IMG/VR virus record: IMGVR_UViG_3300039190_000131
Span: 1-38,824 of that record
Strand: one strand, 5' to 3'
DNA length: 38,824 bases
From: a virus
The translations under genes were made by a program, and so were the position numbers. Below, piece by piece: positions 23,825-31,824 of the stretch. The notes beneath the pieces were generated by a model. That model made no database searches. It was not told where the DNA came from and saw only the letters and a list, made by a program, of their open reading frames with translations. The number at the start of each line of letters is the position of its first letter. Position 1 is the first letter of the stretch.

Positions 23825-24328
23825 ATGGGAAAAGGAAAGTACAGACTACGCGGCATCTACGGTAAGCCTCTCGTAAAGGGTACGCCCTTAGAAGATGAAG
23901 CTGATCGAACGAAGCTCCTAGAAGAGACTGGACGTGAGGCTATCAAAGAGGTGCAGAAGGAAATCAGCCGCCTCTCTTTCAAGGGCCAGCCTACTGACCT
24001 ACTCAATAGCTTCACGTATGAGGTGGAGGGTAAGAGTACCTTGGTGCTCAGTTCAGACCATCCGGCAGCAAAGTATCTTAACCGGGGCGTCAAGCCTCAC
24101 CAGATGAAGTACCTTGAGGGAGCTACTGTCCCCATTGTCACTGACGACGGGGAAGTGAAATTCAGAACGGCCACCCCTAAGTCGATGCGGGACGGTAAAT
24201 GGCAGCACCCCGGCATCAAGGGTAAACACTTCCTAGAAAGGGGCGTCGAAAAGGCTCGTGAAAAGATCAAGCAGAAAGTGGCTGAAGATATTAAAGAACG
24301 GATCAAGAAGCGGTTCAGAGGCGAATAA
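23825..24328 (+). CDS. HK97 gp10-like neck/tail completion protein
   Basis: The 167-residue protein has a helical first half (LLEETGREAIKEVQKEISRL), the segment SSDHPAAKYLNRGVKPHQMK, and WQHPGIKGKHFLERGVEKAR near the end. The HPG-x-K-x-FLE-x-G-V-E-K-A run is typical of HK97 gp10-like proteins, which act at the head-tail joint. A basic helix ends the protein. The ribosome site GGGAGA precedes ATG. Position among structural genes fits. Confidence 0.6.
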   Translation: MGKGKYRLRGIYGKPLVKGTPLEDEADRTKLLEETGREAIKEVQKEISRLSFKGQPTDLLNSFTYEVEGKSTLVLSSDHPAAKYLNRGVKPHQMKYLEGATVPIVTDDGEVKFRTATPKSMRDGKWQHPGIKGKHFLERGVEKAREKIKQKVAEDIKERIKKRFRGE

Positions 24329-24338
24329 GGGGTCGCAC

Positions 24339-24992
24339 GTGGAGAAATTTCTAGTCATTGAGGGGAAGGTTGTTGGCGGCCACAGGCTTGCCGACTTAGG
24401 TGTGGACGTACCTTACCAAAAAGAGGTTACGCTCAACTACGACCGGGCCAATTGGAGCCGTGATTTGAATCACGCTCTCCAGAACGGCCAAGTCAAGAAG
24501 GTGAGGGTGATCAGCGGTAATGAAATGTCTACCCGTAAGCCGACGCCTAAGAAGAAGAGGAAGGTGACGCCGAAGAGGCCCAAGTCGCCTACCCCGACCC
24601 AGCAGGTGAGTGCTGAGCCTGAGAAGTCCGCTCCCACGAGCGAGGAAGAAAACAAGCGGCTACGGAAGATGAACGAGGATCTTATAGAGCGAACCAACCA
24701 GCTCTTTGAGCAGCAACAGAAGCTAATGGAACAGCTCTCCAACTTCATGGAGCAACCTCCTACTCAATACGTACCTACCAACCAGCCTCTTGCTTCTGGA
24801 TCTACCACGCAGGAAGAGGACGAAGATGATACTCCGACCTTCATCCCATCGAAGATCCGCTCCGGTAAGGCGAAAGCCAACAAGGGGAGTGAGGTAGAAG
24901 CTGAGAGGAAGGAGAGTAAGAGCTTTGCTAGTGCTGCGGAAGCCCTCAAGGCGATGCGGCAGGGACAAGAGGACGAGGACGACAATGAGTGA
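24339..24992 (+). CDS. Unknown structural-type protein with coiled coil, 217 aa
   Basis: The N-terminal 60 residues (FLVIEGKVVGGHRLADLGVD, then VPYQKEVTLNYDRANWSRDL and KKVRVISG) form a small conserved-looking domain. It is followed by a Lys/Pro-rich linker, a coiled coil (ENKRLRKMNEDLIERTNQLF) and an acidic disordered end. I start at GTG 24339 (AAGGGG, 6 bases), because the longer frame begins inside the previous gene. It overlaps the next gene by 8 bases. The function is not recognised. Confidence 0.6.
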   Translation: MEKFLVIEGKVVGGHRLADLGVDVPYQKEVTLNYDRANWSRDLNHALQNGQVKKVRVISGNEMSTRKPTPKKKRKVTPKRPKSPTPTQQVSAEPEKSAPTSEEENKRLRKMNEDLIERTNQLFEQQQKLMEQLSNFMEQPPTQYVPTNQPLASGSTTQEEDEDDTPTFIPSKIRSGKAKANKGSEVEAERKESKSFASAAEALKAMRQGQEDEDDNE

Positions 24993-26898
24993 TCTCCCTA
25001 AAAAAGTCGCAGCTACCTTCATGCTCGACCTCTTGGTTGATCGTAAGGCAAGGGTAGCTTCGGCCCACACGATGGAAGAAGCCTTTGGGCAGTTTGACGA
25101 GCTGGTGGATGCTATCTCTGACGAGCCTGAGATGATGGGTGACGTCATTGAGTCCCTTGTGAACATGGGCGACCTACGGTATGAGGATGGGGCTTTTTAC
25201 TACAAAGATGGCCTCAAACTTGGCTCACAAGGACGACCCGTGCTTGCTGATAAACACAAACAGTCAATCGCCCTGATGCGGTTTCTCTCAAACGTCGCAT
25301 CGAAGTACGGTGTAGGCGAGCACGTCTACGTCGTAGGCGGTGCGGTACGTAACTTCGTTATCGACCGTCCTATCAAAGACATTGACGTTGTTATTGACTC
25401 CGTAGCCCTAGACGGCAAGGGGTCTGAGTGGTTCGCTAAGGCCCTCGAAAAGGCTATTCCTGCTACCACGTCCCTGCAGACCAACCAGTACGGTGTGGCT
25501 ATCCTCACGGTCAACGAGGAGTGGTTGCTGGATGGTACCAACCTGCAAGGGGAGGTTATCGAGATAGCGAATGCCCGTAAGGAATCTTACGGTGGGGAAG
25601 AGGGCAAGGGTTACAAACCGCACATGGTCGAGCCCTCCACTATCGAAGAGGACATTGAGCGTCGTGAATTCACCTTCAATACGCTCCTGTGGCAGCTCTC
25701 TGAGTTGGCTCAGGGACCGGACAAGGCTGAAATCATCGACCTGACGGGTTGCGGCCTCGACGATCTGGAAGAGGGTGTCATGAAGTGCCCCTCCGACCCG
25801 GACAAGACCTTCTCCGATGACCCGACCCGTATGCTTCGGGCCGTCAAGTTCATGGTCAAGTACGGTTTCAGGATCGACCCCATTGTTGAGGATGCGATTC
25901 GTCGGAACGCCCAGAAGCTCAAACAGGCTCCGCAGAATGCTATCAGTGAGATCCTGATTAACGACATTCTCCAAATGAGCCAGTCCAAAAAGACGCTCTC
26001 CGTACTCAAAGAGCTGGGGCTCCTAGACGTCGTGGCCCAGATGCTCGAAAAGGACAAGGCCTTCCGTAAGACGCTGGCGAATTGGGCGTCACGGGATGCT
26101 AAGATCCTCTTCCTGTTCGATATGATGGAAATAGGCCTTCCTCTACACAGTAGGCTGCGCTTCCTCGATGATGCTCAGATGGCCCGGCTACGACAGGTCG
26201 CTATAGAGCTTGACGCCAAAGAGGCGGATAGCTTTGTGGACCTCTTGAAGCAGCCGGGCCGCCAGATGGATACCCGTGAGCTACTTACGGAGTTCGATCT
26301 CCAAGGGCCGGAAATCCGAAACCTTATGGGGACTGCCCGTGATGTTCTTCTGGAGCAGCCCTCTCTGCGTAAGAGCCCTCGAAAACTGACGGAGGCGGTC
26401 CAGAACCGTTACCGCTCACGTATCTCCAAGGTCGCCGGGTACTACGACATTCCGAAGAAGAAGCCGACCATTGAAGAAGTGGTCCGTCTGTGGATGGAAG
26501 GGCACAAAGGGCTCGATGCAAAGATCCACGGCTACTATGACGTGAGAGAGCTGTGGCCCCTTCGTGAGTACACGTGGGACCGAGACTCTGCACGTGGTGG
26601 TATGATGAATATCGACGGGGAGTGGAAGGACCTCCGGGGTCCTCAGAAGTGGGATGCCCTGAAAGCTGATATGAAGAAGAACGGCTGGCGCAAAGAAGAG
26701 CAGCCGCTCATTCTCCAAGTCGGCAAAGACGGGAAGGCCAAAGTCAGCGAAGGGAACCACCGCCTTGCTCTGGCTCGTGAGCTTCGGATGCGAAAGGTAC
26801 CGGTCATGTTTGACTTCCGTACCTCTGTGTCGGGAGGCAAAACGGTCGTGGATGACTCCCCCTCTGTGGACGATCTGCTGGACCAGATGGGCTTTTGA
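24985..26898 (+). CDS. tRNA nucleotidyltransferase-like protein with ParB-like C-terminus
   Basis: The product has 637 residues. Residues 35-79 form a winged-helix-like segment (DELVDAISDEPEMMGDVIES). The class II nucleotidyltransferase (CCA-adding/poly(A) polymerase) core follows: VYVVGGAVRN (G118-G-A-V-R122), D132-x-D134 in RPIKDIDVVID, then RREFTFNTLLW and DDPTRMLRAVKF. A helical RNA-binding-type region continues to about 400. The C-terminal part (about 545-612) ends with SEGNHRLALARELRMRKVPV, which matches ParB/sulfiredoxin-type domains. No HD domain is visible. The fusion inside a structural gene run is unusual; tRNA repair during infection or RNA tailing are possibilities. Start: ATG 24985, overlapping the previous stop. 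Confidence 0.75.
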   Translation: MSDLPKKVAATFMLDLLVDRKARVASAHTMEEAFGQFDELVDAISDEPEMMGDVIESLVNMGDLRYEDGAFYYKDGLKLGSQGRPVLADKHKQSIALMRFLSNVASKYGVGEHVYVVGGAVRNFVIDRPIKDIDVVIDSVALDGKGSEWFAKALEKAIPATTSLQTNQYGVAILTVNEEWLLDGTNLQGEVIEIANARKESYGGEEGKGYKPHMVEPSTIEEDIERREFTFNTLLWQLSELAQGPDKAEIIDLTGCGLDDLEEGVMKCPSDPDKTFSDDPTRMLRAVKFMVKYGFRIDPIVEDAIRRNAQKLKQAPQNAISEILINDILQMSQSKKTLSVLKELGLLDVVAQMLEKDKAFRKTLANWASRDAKILFLFDMMEIGLPLHSRLRFLDDAQMARLRQVAIELDAKEADSFVDLLKQPGRQMDTRELLTEFDLQGPEIRNLMGTARDVLLEQPSLRKSPRKLTEAVQNRYRSRISKVAGYYDIPKKKPTIEEVVRLWMEGHKGLDAKIHGYYDVRELWPLREYTWDRDSARGGMMNIDGEWKDLRGPQKWDALKADMKKNGWRKEEQPLILQVGKDGKAKVSEGNHRLALARELRMRKVPVMFDFRTSVSGGKTVVDDSPSVDDLLDQMGF

Positions 26899-26899
26899 G

Positions 26900-26925
26900 A
26901 ATCTATTTATAGTACACGGGAGTAG
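26900..26925 (+). promoter_or_regulatory. Candidate phage promoter motif, copy 2
   Basis: AATCTATTTATAGTACAC followed by GGGAGTAG closely matches 9390-9415. It lies directly after the stop at 26898 and 36 bases before the ATG at 26962, with TGTAGATCCT in between (26931-26940). This is the most likely place for a promoter serving the tagged protein and the genes behind it. Confidence 0.35.
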
Positions 26926-26961
26926 TGACTTGTAGATCCTCTGTACCCTTGGAGTACCCTT

Positions 26962-27447
26962 ATGTCAGATCTCAAAGCGCAACTGATCAAGCTAGGAAAT
27001 GAGAACGAGAGCCTCCGACCCCACCTCCAGCCTGTAATTGCTGAGCTTGGCAAACAGGCAGGTACGCTGAAAAAAGAAGCAAAGGTCGATATTAAGTTGG
27101 TGCGTGATTCCATCATGGAGATACAGGTGTCCGTCGAGGTTGAGTCCTCAATGTCCGGCCCCCTCTATATCCGGCATTACGAGGATCAACTCAGCGAAGC
27201 CAAAGAAGCGGTTTTCGATGCTTTCCGTGTCGTCAGGAATGACTTTCATCGGATGGCATCTAGCCGTGATTGGAAAGTGGACAGCGGGGTTACGGATGGC
27301 ATGACGGTGGAGCTTGGCAAGGACACCTTGAAGCTGTCCAACGTCCTTAATTTCAGTGCCACTGATCGAAGCGGCATGATGGATGAACAACAGACAAAGA
27401 CCCTCACGGAGCACAGCAATAAGCTCCTCAAGTCAAACGGCTACTAA
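26962..27447 (+). CDS. Module-tagged protein, 161 aa
   Basis: Residues 1-30 are MSDLKAQLIKLGNENESLRP then HLQPVIAELG, followed by K31-Q-A-G34. The body is a beta-alpha domain (VSVEVESSMSGPLYIRHYED; VFDAFRVVRNDFHRMASSRD) ending in a polar tail. No family is recognised. GGAG is 7 bases before ATG. The gene starts a new transcription unit and ends next to the selfish-element region. Confidence 0.7.
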   Translation: MSDLKAQLIKLGNENESLRPHLQPVIAELGKQAGTLKKEAKVDIKLVRDSIMEIQVSVEVESSMSGPLYIRHYEDQLSEAKEAVFDAFRVVRNDFHRMASSRDWKVDSGVTDGMTVELGKDTLKLSNVLNFSATDRSGMMDEQQTKTLTEHSNKLLKSNGY

Positions 27448-27455
27448 ACCATATC

Positions 27456-27896
27456 ATGGTGAAGCGTATTGACATACCCAGAGGATACCTCAAGACGGCT
27501 CTCGAAGAGGGACGTACCTATGGGGATATAGCATCCGAGTTTGGGTGCAGCGCTTCGACCGTGGGTAAAAGGGTTAAAGAGTACGGACTGAACAACGAAG
27601 ATAGTAGTAACGTGAGTGAAAGCCAAAATAGGAGATCGGATATGGACGAAGAAAAGACACAGCAGGTAGAAAAGACACAGCAGGTCCTAGATACATTTGA
27701 GATTCCTTCTATAAAAACCCGAAACAGAAAAGTGTCGTCTCAAGATGACCTTTTTGCGGAACGTTATCACGAAATTGTGGAAGCGGTTGTTACAGACGGA
27801 AATATCGTGGCTGATTTAATTGAGGATATGGTCAACGAAAACCGTCTCCAGATTCACAACGGAGCGGTTTATTACAGAGATCGTAAAATCCTCTAA
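27456..27896 (+). CDS. HTH protein, chimeric, 146 aa
   Basis: The N-terminal 45 residues (YLKTALEEGRTYGDIASEFG, then CSASTVGKRVKEYGL) are a helix-turn-helix that aligns with the N-terminus of the adjacent homing endonuclease (LGKLFGCNGKIISRELKRHG). The C-terminal 60 residues (ERYHEIVEAVVTDGNIVADL, IEDMVNENRLQIHNGAVYY) align with the winged-helix-like segment of the nucleotidyltransferase at 24985. A Glu/Gln-rich linker joins them. It may be a DNA-binding regulator or a remnant recombined between a homing gene and a phage gene. It lies 8 bases after the tagged gene. Confidence 0.6.
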   Translation: MVKRIDIPRGYLKTALEEGRTYGDIASEFGCSASTVGKRVKEYGLNNEDSSNVSESQNRRSDMDEEKTQQVEKTQQVLDTFEIPSIKTRNRKVSSQDDLFAERYHEIVEAVVTDGNIVADLIEDMVNENRLQIHNGAVYYRDRKIL

Positions 27897-27960
27897 GAGT
27901 TATCAAAGGTAGTTAAAGAGTTGGCAGATACGCCGACATCCTCCATAGGAGAAGAACATT

Positions 27961-28875
27961 TTGTCGTTTGAAGATAAAGTTAAAATAGGTAAGTGTGGAC
28001 GTAAATCTATAGACAAAGTCGATCTTGAAAAGGCTCTACAACTTGATCCTGATACTACACACTCAAAATTGGGGAAACTATTTGGATGCAACGGAAAAAT
28101 CATCAGTCGTGAGTTGAAACGACATGGTTTGCGCACCAAAAAGTGGTGTGAACGTAAACATTCAGAAGAAACCAAAAAGAAGATCAGCCAAACACGCATT
28201 GAATCAGGTATTGCTGAAGGGAAAAATAATCCTAATTATGGAGACAAAGATCGCCCTTGGTTAGTGGGAGATGAAAACCCGTTACGCCAATGGCACAAGG
28301 AAAACCCCGATTTTGGTGATAATCAGAAAGGCAAAAATAATCCTATTCATCAGGTGAAACATTTGTATGATGATCCTGAATATGTGAAACGAATCACTCG
28401 TGGGATTAGAGCACATGTAGATGAAAAACGTGGCAGTACCTATGAAGAAGTTTACGGGGAAAAGCAGGCTAAAGAATACAAGCAAAAACTTAGAGAAGCC
28501 TCACCAGCACGCATCTCTAAAATCAAGCAATCTGAAACTAAGCCCGAGAAACTCGTTAAAGAGTTATTAGAGAGTTTAGATGTAGTGTATGAATCTCAGG
28601 CTGTAGTGGGCTATTACACTGTAGATTTTTTGCTGCCTAATCAGGACGTGGTTGTGCAAGCAGACGGAGATTTCTGGCACGCTAATCCAGAGTTTTATGG
28701 GGATGACGAATTATATGCACTGCAAAAGAAGAACCGTAGGATCGACGCGTCTTGTAATTCGTTTTTAGAGGACCGTGATTACACGGTTGTTAGGTTTTGG
28801 GAGAATGACCTTTATAATCATTTGGATGAATGTAGGTCCGAATTGGTGCAACACCTAGGAGATGTAGGTGAGTAA
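27961..28875 (+). CDS. Vsr-like homing endonuclease with HTH and NUMOD-type motifs
   Basis: The 304-residue protein begins at TTG with AGGAG 9 bases upstream. Residues 15-58 are an HTH. Residues 66-130 contain HSEETKKKISQTRIESG and repeated G-K-N-N-P elements, typical of NUMOD3-type DNA-binding repeats. The C-terminal domain (about 193-300) has VDFLLPNQDVVVQADGDFWH (D222, D235, D237, H240) and NRRIDASCNSFLEDRDYTVV, then RFWENDL, the pattern of very-short-patch-repair-like (EDxHD) homing endonucleases. The gene is visibly AT-richer than its neighbours, which points to transfer. Its stop overlaps the actin-like gene's GTG, so it sits exactly between two phage genes. Confidence 0.8.
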   Translation: MSFEDKVKIGKCGRKSIDKVDLEKALQLDPDTTHSKLGKLFGCNGKIISRELKRHGLRTKKWCERKHSEETKKKISQTRIESGIAEGKNNPNYGDKDRPWLVGDENPLRQWHKENPDFGDNQKGKNNPIHQVKHLYDDPEYVKRITRGIRAHVDEKRGSTYEEVYGEKQAKEYKQKLREASPARISKIKQSETKPEKLVKELLESLDVVYESQAVVGYYTVDFLLPNQDVVVQADGDFWHANPEFYGDDELYALQKKNRRIDASCNSFLEDRDYTVVRFWENDLYNHLDECRSELVQHLGDVGE

Positions 28876-31033
28876 GAAAAAGAAAGAAGAAAAACAGACG
28901 GAAAAATCTGGTGAAGATGTTGAGGGAAGCAAGGCGACGAAAGAAGTCAAGCCTACTTTGGGATGTTCCGTAGATATCGGTACGATGAATCTTGTGTCCG
29001 CTCGTAAGATCGGTACGTCGATTGAAACCAAGCGCGTTCGAGATGCCTTTCTCGACGTCGATTCCGACCGCAAGAAGATGTTGAACCTCCGGGGCACTAG
29101 CTACGTCGAGTATGAGGACCAGCTCCTCATTCTGGGTGATGCTGCGATGGACCTCGCTCAGTTGCTCAAAACTGAGGTTCGGCGTCCGCTATCCCAAGGT
29201 CTGATCTCCGCATCCGAGATTGATGCTCTCGAAGTCCTCTCCATCCTTATCGAGCAGGTAGTGGGGGAACCGCAGGAAGCTGGGGAGCACTGCTACTACT
29301 CCATCCCCGCTGCACCTCTAGATATGCCCGACCAAGACGTTGTGTATCACGAGGCTGTGTTCGGCCAGATCCTAGAGGAGCTGGGGTACAATGCTATCTC
29401 CGGTAACGAGGCGATGGCTATCGTCTATTCGGAGTGCGCTCAGGATAGTTTCAGCGGTATCGGCATCTCCTTCGGGTCCGGTATGGTTAACTGTGCTCTC
29501 TCGTACATGACCATGCCTATCATGGAGTTCTCATTGGCTCGATGCCTGTCTAAAGATTTCCCGATTGATACGCCTTCTGGTATGAAACCAGTTTCGGGAA
29601 TCCGACCCGGTGACTTGGTATTAGGTCAGGACGGAGCATATACCGAAGTCCTAGAAGTATTTAACAACGGGCATCGTGAAGAACTTTATCAACTCCAACT
29701 AGAAGGTCTGCCCTTTGCACCGGTTGATGTTACAGGTGATCACAAAATTAGTGTTCGCCGTGGCGCTCAGTGGGAGTGGGTAGCAGCACAGGATGCTCGG
29801 GAGGGGGACATCGTAGGGGTACCTCGTATCCCCTACCGTGGGAACCACAGCTCGTACTATTTTTGCCGGGAAGATGGTCAAAATGTCACGGTTACGAAGT
29901 CTCGCAACTTGGGTAGATTTTTGGGGATGTTCTTAGGGGATGGCAGCACCTGTCTTTATAAGAACGGACAGGGCAATTCTGGGGGTCGAGTTCGTTTGGC
30001 GTTTAACCGGAAGGATGCACAACTGGTCCAGAAATACCAAGATGTTATTAACGACCTCTTTGGTCGGTTTCCATCTGTGGTGTCTAGGACTGAGGTTGAA
30101 ATGGATCTTATCAACCTTGAATACCATAAGATTGCAGACCATCTCAAGAGTAAATGTTATAATGGGGTGGGGGATAAGATCCTCCCGCTTCCTGTACACG
30201 AAATTCCCGATCAGATGGCAGTAGGGGTACTAGAGGGTCTATTAGATAGTGACGGGTCACGGACGGAAAAAGGTTTCGAGTTTTATAACACGTCTGAGAC
30301 TCTTGTCCGCAGCATGAGTCACCTTCTGAATAGATTTGGCATCTGGCATACAATCGAGAAACGAGATCCAAGGCAAGGTGGTGTAAACTCAAGAGGAGTT
30401 CAGATCGAGGGCCGTAAGGATTCTTACACAGTTCGTATCAGAGATGCGGTAGCGGTTTCCGTGTTGGGAGCCCTTATTTCCAAGGAGGGCAACTCTTTGC
30501 GGTACCCCTCTGGGCATTTTGCGGAAAGGAAAGTGCTTTCCGTTGAGACTATCCCCTATGACGATGATGTGTATGATATTTCCATTGGAGAATCCCATCA
30601 TGCTTTCGCGACGTGGGGTGCTGTCGTACACAACTGCGGCGACTGGATTGACCAGAACGCTTCGAAGGCTGTGGGTTCGACCGCTTCCCGCCTCTGTTCC
30701 ATCAAAGAGAAAGGGATAGACCTCACGAACCCTCAGAGCCGTGAAGAGGAAGCGATTGTCGTCTACTACAAGGCGCTGATCAAGTACGCCCTCGACAATA
30801 TCGGCAAGCAGTTCAAGAACACACAGAATGACACGGAACTCAAAGAAGCTATCCCCATCATCGTGTCCGGGGGAACATCGTTGGCCGGTGGATTCCTCGA
30901 ACTGTTTTCCGAAGTGTTTGAGAAGCAGCGTAAGAAGTTCCCGATTGAGATCAGCGAGATCCGAATGGCAGAAGATCCCATGACCTCTGTGGCTCAGGGT
31001 CTTCTGGTTCAGGCACAGCAAGAGTACCTCTAA
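28868..31033 (+). CDS. Actin-like ATPase precursor interrupted by an intein
   Basis: The precursor has 721 residues; removal of the intein (residues 226-589) leaves a 357-residue actin/Hsp70/MreB-superfamily ATPase. Extein motifs are a charged N-terminus (1-30), phosphate-1 CSVDIGTMNLVSA (33-45), phosphate-2 GIGISFGSGMVN (197-208) and, after the intein, adenosine motif IIVSGGTSLAGGFLELFSEV. The intein splits the conserved 'G-G-D-x-x-D' element: ligation gives LAR-CGDWID, where Cys replaces the first Gly and serves as +1 nucleophile. Phage actin-like proteins are known to form filaments that position DNA or virions; that role here is inferred. GTG start overlaps the homing endonuclease stop. 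Confidence 0.82.
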   Translation: MSKKKKEEKQTEKSGEDVEGSKATKEVKPTLGCSVDIGTMNLVSARKIGTSIETKRVRDAFLDVDSDRKKMLNLRGTSYVEYEDQLLILGDAAMDLAQLLKTEVRRPLSQGLISASEIDALEVLSILIEQVVGEPQEAGEHCYYSIPAAPLDMPDQDVVYHEAVFGQILEELGYNAISGNEAMAIVYSECAQDSFSGIGISFGSGMVNCALSYMTMPIMEFSLARCLSKDFPIDTPSGMKPVSGIRPGDLVLGQDGAYTEVLEVFNNGHREELYQLQLEGLPFAPVDVTGDHKISVRRGAQWEWVAAQDAREGDIVGVPRIPYRGNHSSYYFCREDGQNVTVTKSRNLGRFLGMFLGDGSTCLYKNGQGNSGGRVRLAFNRKDAQLVQKYQDVINDLFGRFPSVVSRTEVEMDLINLEYHKIADHLKSKCYNGVGDKILPLPVHEIPDQMAVGVLEGLLDSDGSRTEKGFEFYNTSETLVRSMSHLLNRFGIWHTIEKRDPRQGGVNSRGVQIEGRKDSYTVRIRDAVAVSVLGALISKEGNSLRYPSGHFAERKVLSVETIPYDDDVYDISIGESHHAFATWGAVVHNCGDWIDQNASKAVGSTASRLCSIKEKGIDLTNPQSREEEAIVVYYKALIKYALDNIGKQFKNTQNDTELKEAIPIIVSGGTSLAGGFLELFSEVFEKQRKKFPIEISEIRMAEDPMTSVAQGLLVQAQQEYL
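29543..30634 (+). mobile_element. LAGLIDADG-containing intein, 364 aa
   Basis: The element runs in frame from Cys1 (TGC 29543) to Asn364 (AAC 30632-30634), followed by Cys+1. Splicing blocks are visible: CLSKDFPIDTPSGMKPVSGI (block A), VTGDHKISV with T64-G-D-H67 (block B), VYDISIGESHHAFATWGAVV ending H-N (blocks F/G). Two LAGLIDADG helices, FLGMFLGDG (about 126-134) and LEGLLDSDG (230-238), keep their acidic residues, so the homing endonuclease looks active. The nucleotide composition is somewhat richer in A/T than the exteins. Confidence 0.9.
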
Positions 31034-31034
31034 T

Positions 31035-31811
31035 ATGATCCGAAGACGCATTACAAGTCGGCGGGGCCGATTCGTACAGCTATCGAATGGAGCCCTCAAA
31101 GGCCTCGCCAAGGCAGTCAAGCTACATGTTGACCGTACCTTGGTGCAGTTCCTCCGTGGGTACAAGTCAAAGGGTAAAGCACCCTACGACTCCGTACAGG
31201 AGGTTCTTGAGAAGCTCAATTCCATCTACTGGAATGATATGAGCTTGGGGCAGCGAGAGAAGGGTTTCCTGAGAGATCTTCACGACAAGATCAAGAAGGA
31301 GTCTCAACAGGCTCCACCCCCGGCAGACCCTAAGAGGCCTAGTCGGAAGAGTCCCGGTAAGATGACTCTGGATGAAATCAAACGCAGACAGAAGCAACGG
31401 AGAAGTTTCGTGGAAGATCTCAAGACCCGACTAATCAAGCTGGGCTCCGATAACAAGAGCCTTCGACCCCATATCCGACCTGTTCTTGCTGAGCTGGAGA
31501 GGGAGGCTGCTGGTACGCTACGAGATATGCACGAGCAATTTGCTATGCAGATCCAAGAGATGGCGGCTAAGGAAGCCAAAGGGCATCCCGATGTGGCCGA
31601 TTCAGAGGCAGATGTGCTGGGCAGCCTGAGTATTGACCTCGTGGACGGTACTGAATGGATGATCTCCGTCTCAGTCCAAACGGTCTATAAGTCGCCGGGC
31701 ATCTTGGTCCAGCTATGGAAAGATAGCTCCAAGTACGATAACCGCAAGTTTGAAGCCCGCACGAGCCCTCGCAAAATCGCCAAAGAGATCGTCAAAATCG
31801 TCACCCACTAA
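31035..31811 (+). CDS. Two-part protein with internal module copy and internal start, 258 aa
   Basis: Residues 1-118 are basic and helical (RFVQLSNGALKGLAKAVKLH; LNSIYWNDMSLGQREKGFLR) with a Pro/Lys linker. The recurrent module follows (VEDLKTRLIKLGSDNKSLRP, then HIRPVLAELER-E-A-A). The module begins at an in-frame GTG (31410) with GGAG 7 bases upstream, so a 133-residue product may also be made. The C-terminal domain has a beta segment (SLSIDLVDGTEWMISVSVQT) resembling those of other tagged proteins in style only. It starts one base after the actin-like stop. Confidence 0.65.
   Translation: MIRRRITSRRGRFVQLSNGALKGLAKAVKLHVDRTLVQFLRGYKSKGKAPYDSVQEVLEKLNSIYWNDMSLGQREKGFLRDLHDKIKKESQQAPPPADPKRPSRKSPGKMTLDEIKRRQKQRRSFVEDLKTRLIKLGSDNKSLRPHIRPVLAELEREAAGTLRDMHEQFAMQIQEMAAKEAKGHPDVADSEADVLGSLSIDLVDGTEWMISVSVQTVYKSPGILVQLWKDSSKYDNRKFEARTSPRKIAKEIVKIVTH
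31410..31811 (+). CDS. Candidate internal in-frame product starting with the module
   Basis: GTG at 31410 has GGAG at 7-base spacing and begins exactly at the module (M/V-EDLKTRLIKLG), giving 133 residues with R31-E-A-A at the usual distance. The arrangement is the same as at 17569. This rests on start-site context only. Confidence 0.4.
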   Translation: MEDLKTRLIKLGSDNKSLRPHIRPVLAELEREAAGTLRDMHEQFAMQIQEMAAKEAKGHPDVADSEADVLGSLSIDLVDGTEWMISVSVQTVYKSPGILVQLWKDSSKYDNRKFEARTSPRKIAKEIVKIVTH

Positions 31812-31824
31812 ATAGGGTACCCCT

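Noticed and set aside
26904-26911. TATTTATA, which read on the minus strand is the T4 late promoter TATAAATA
   Set aside because: It would point into the end of a + gene with no minus-strand gene to serve, and no other copies were noticed upstream of late genes.
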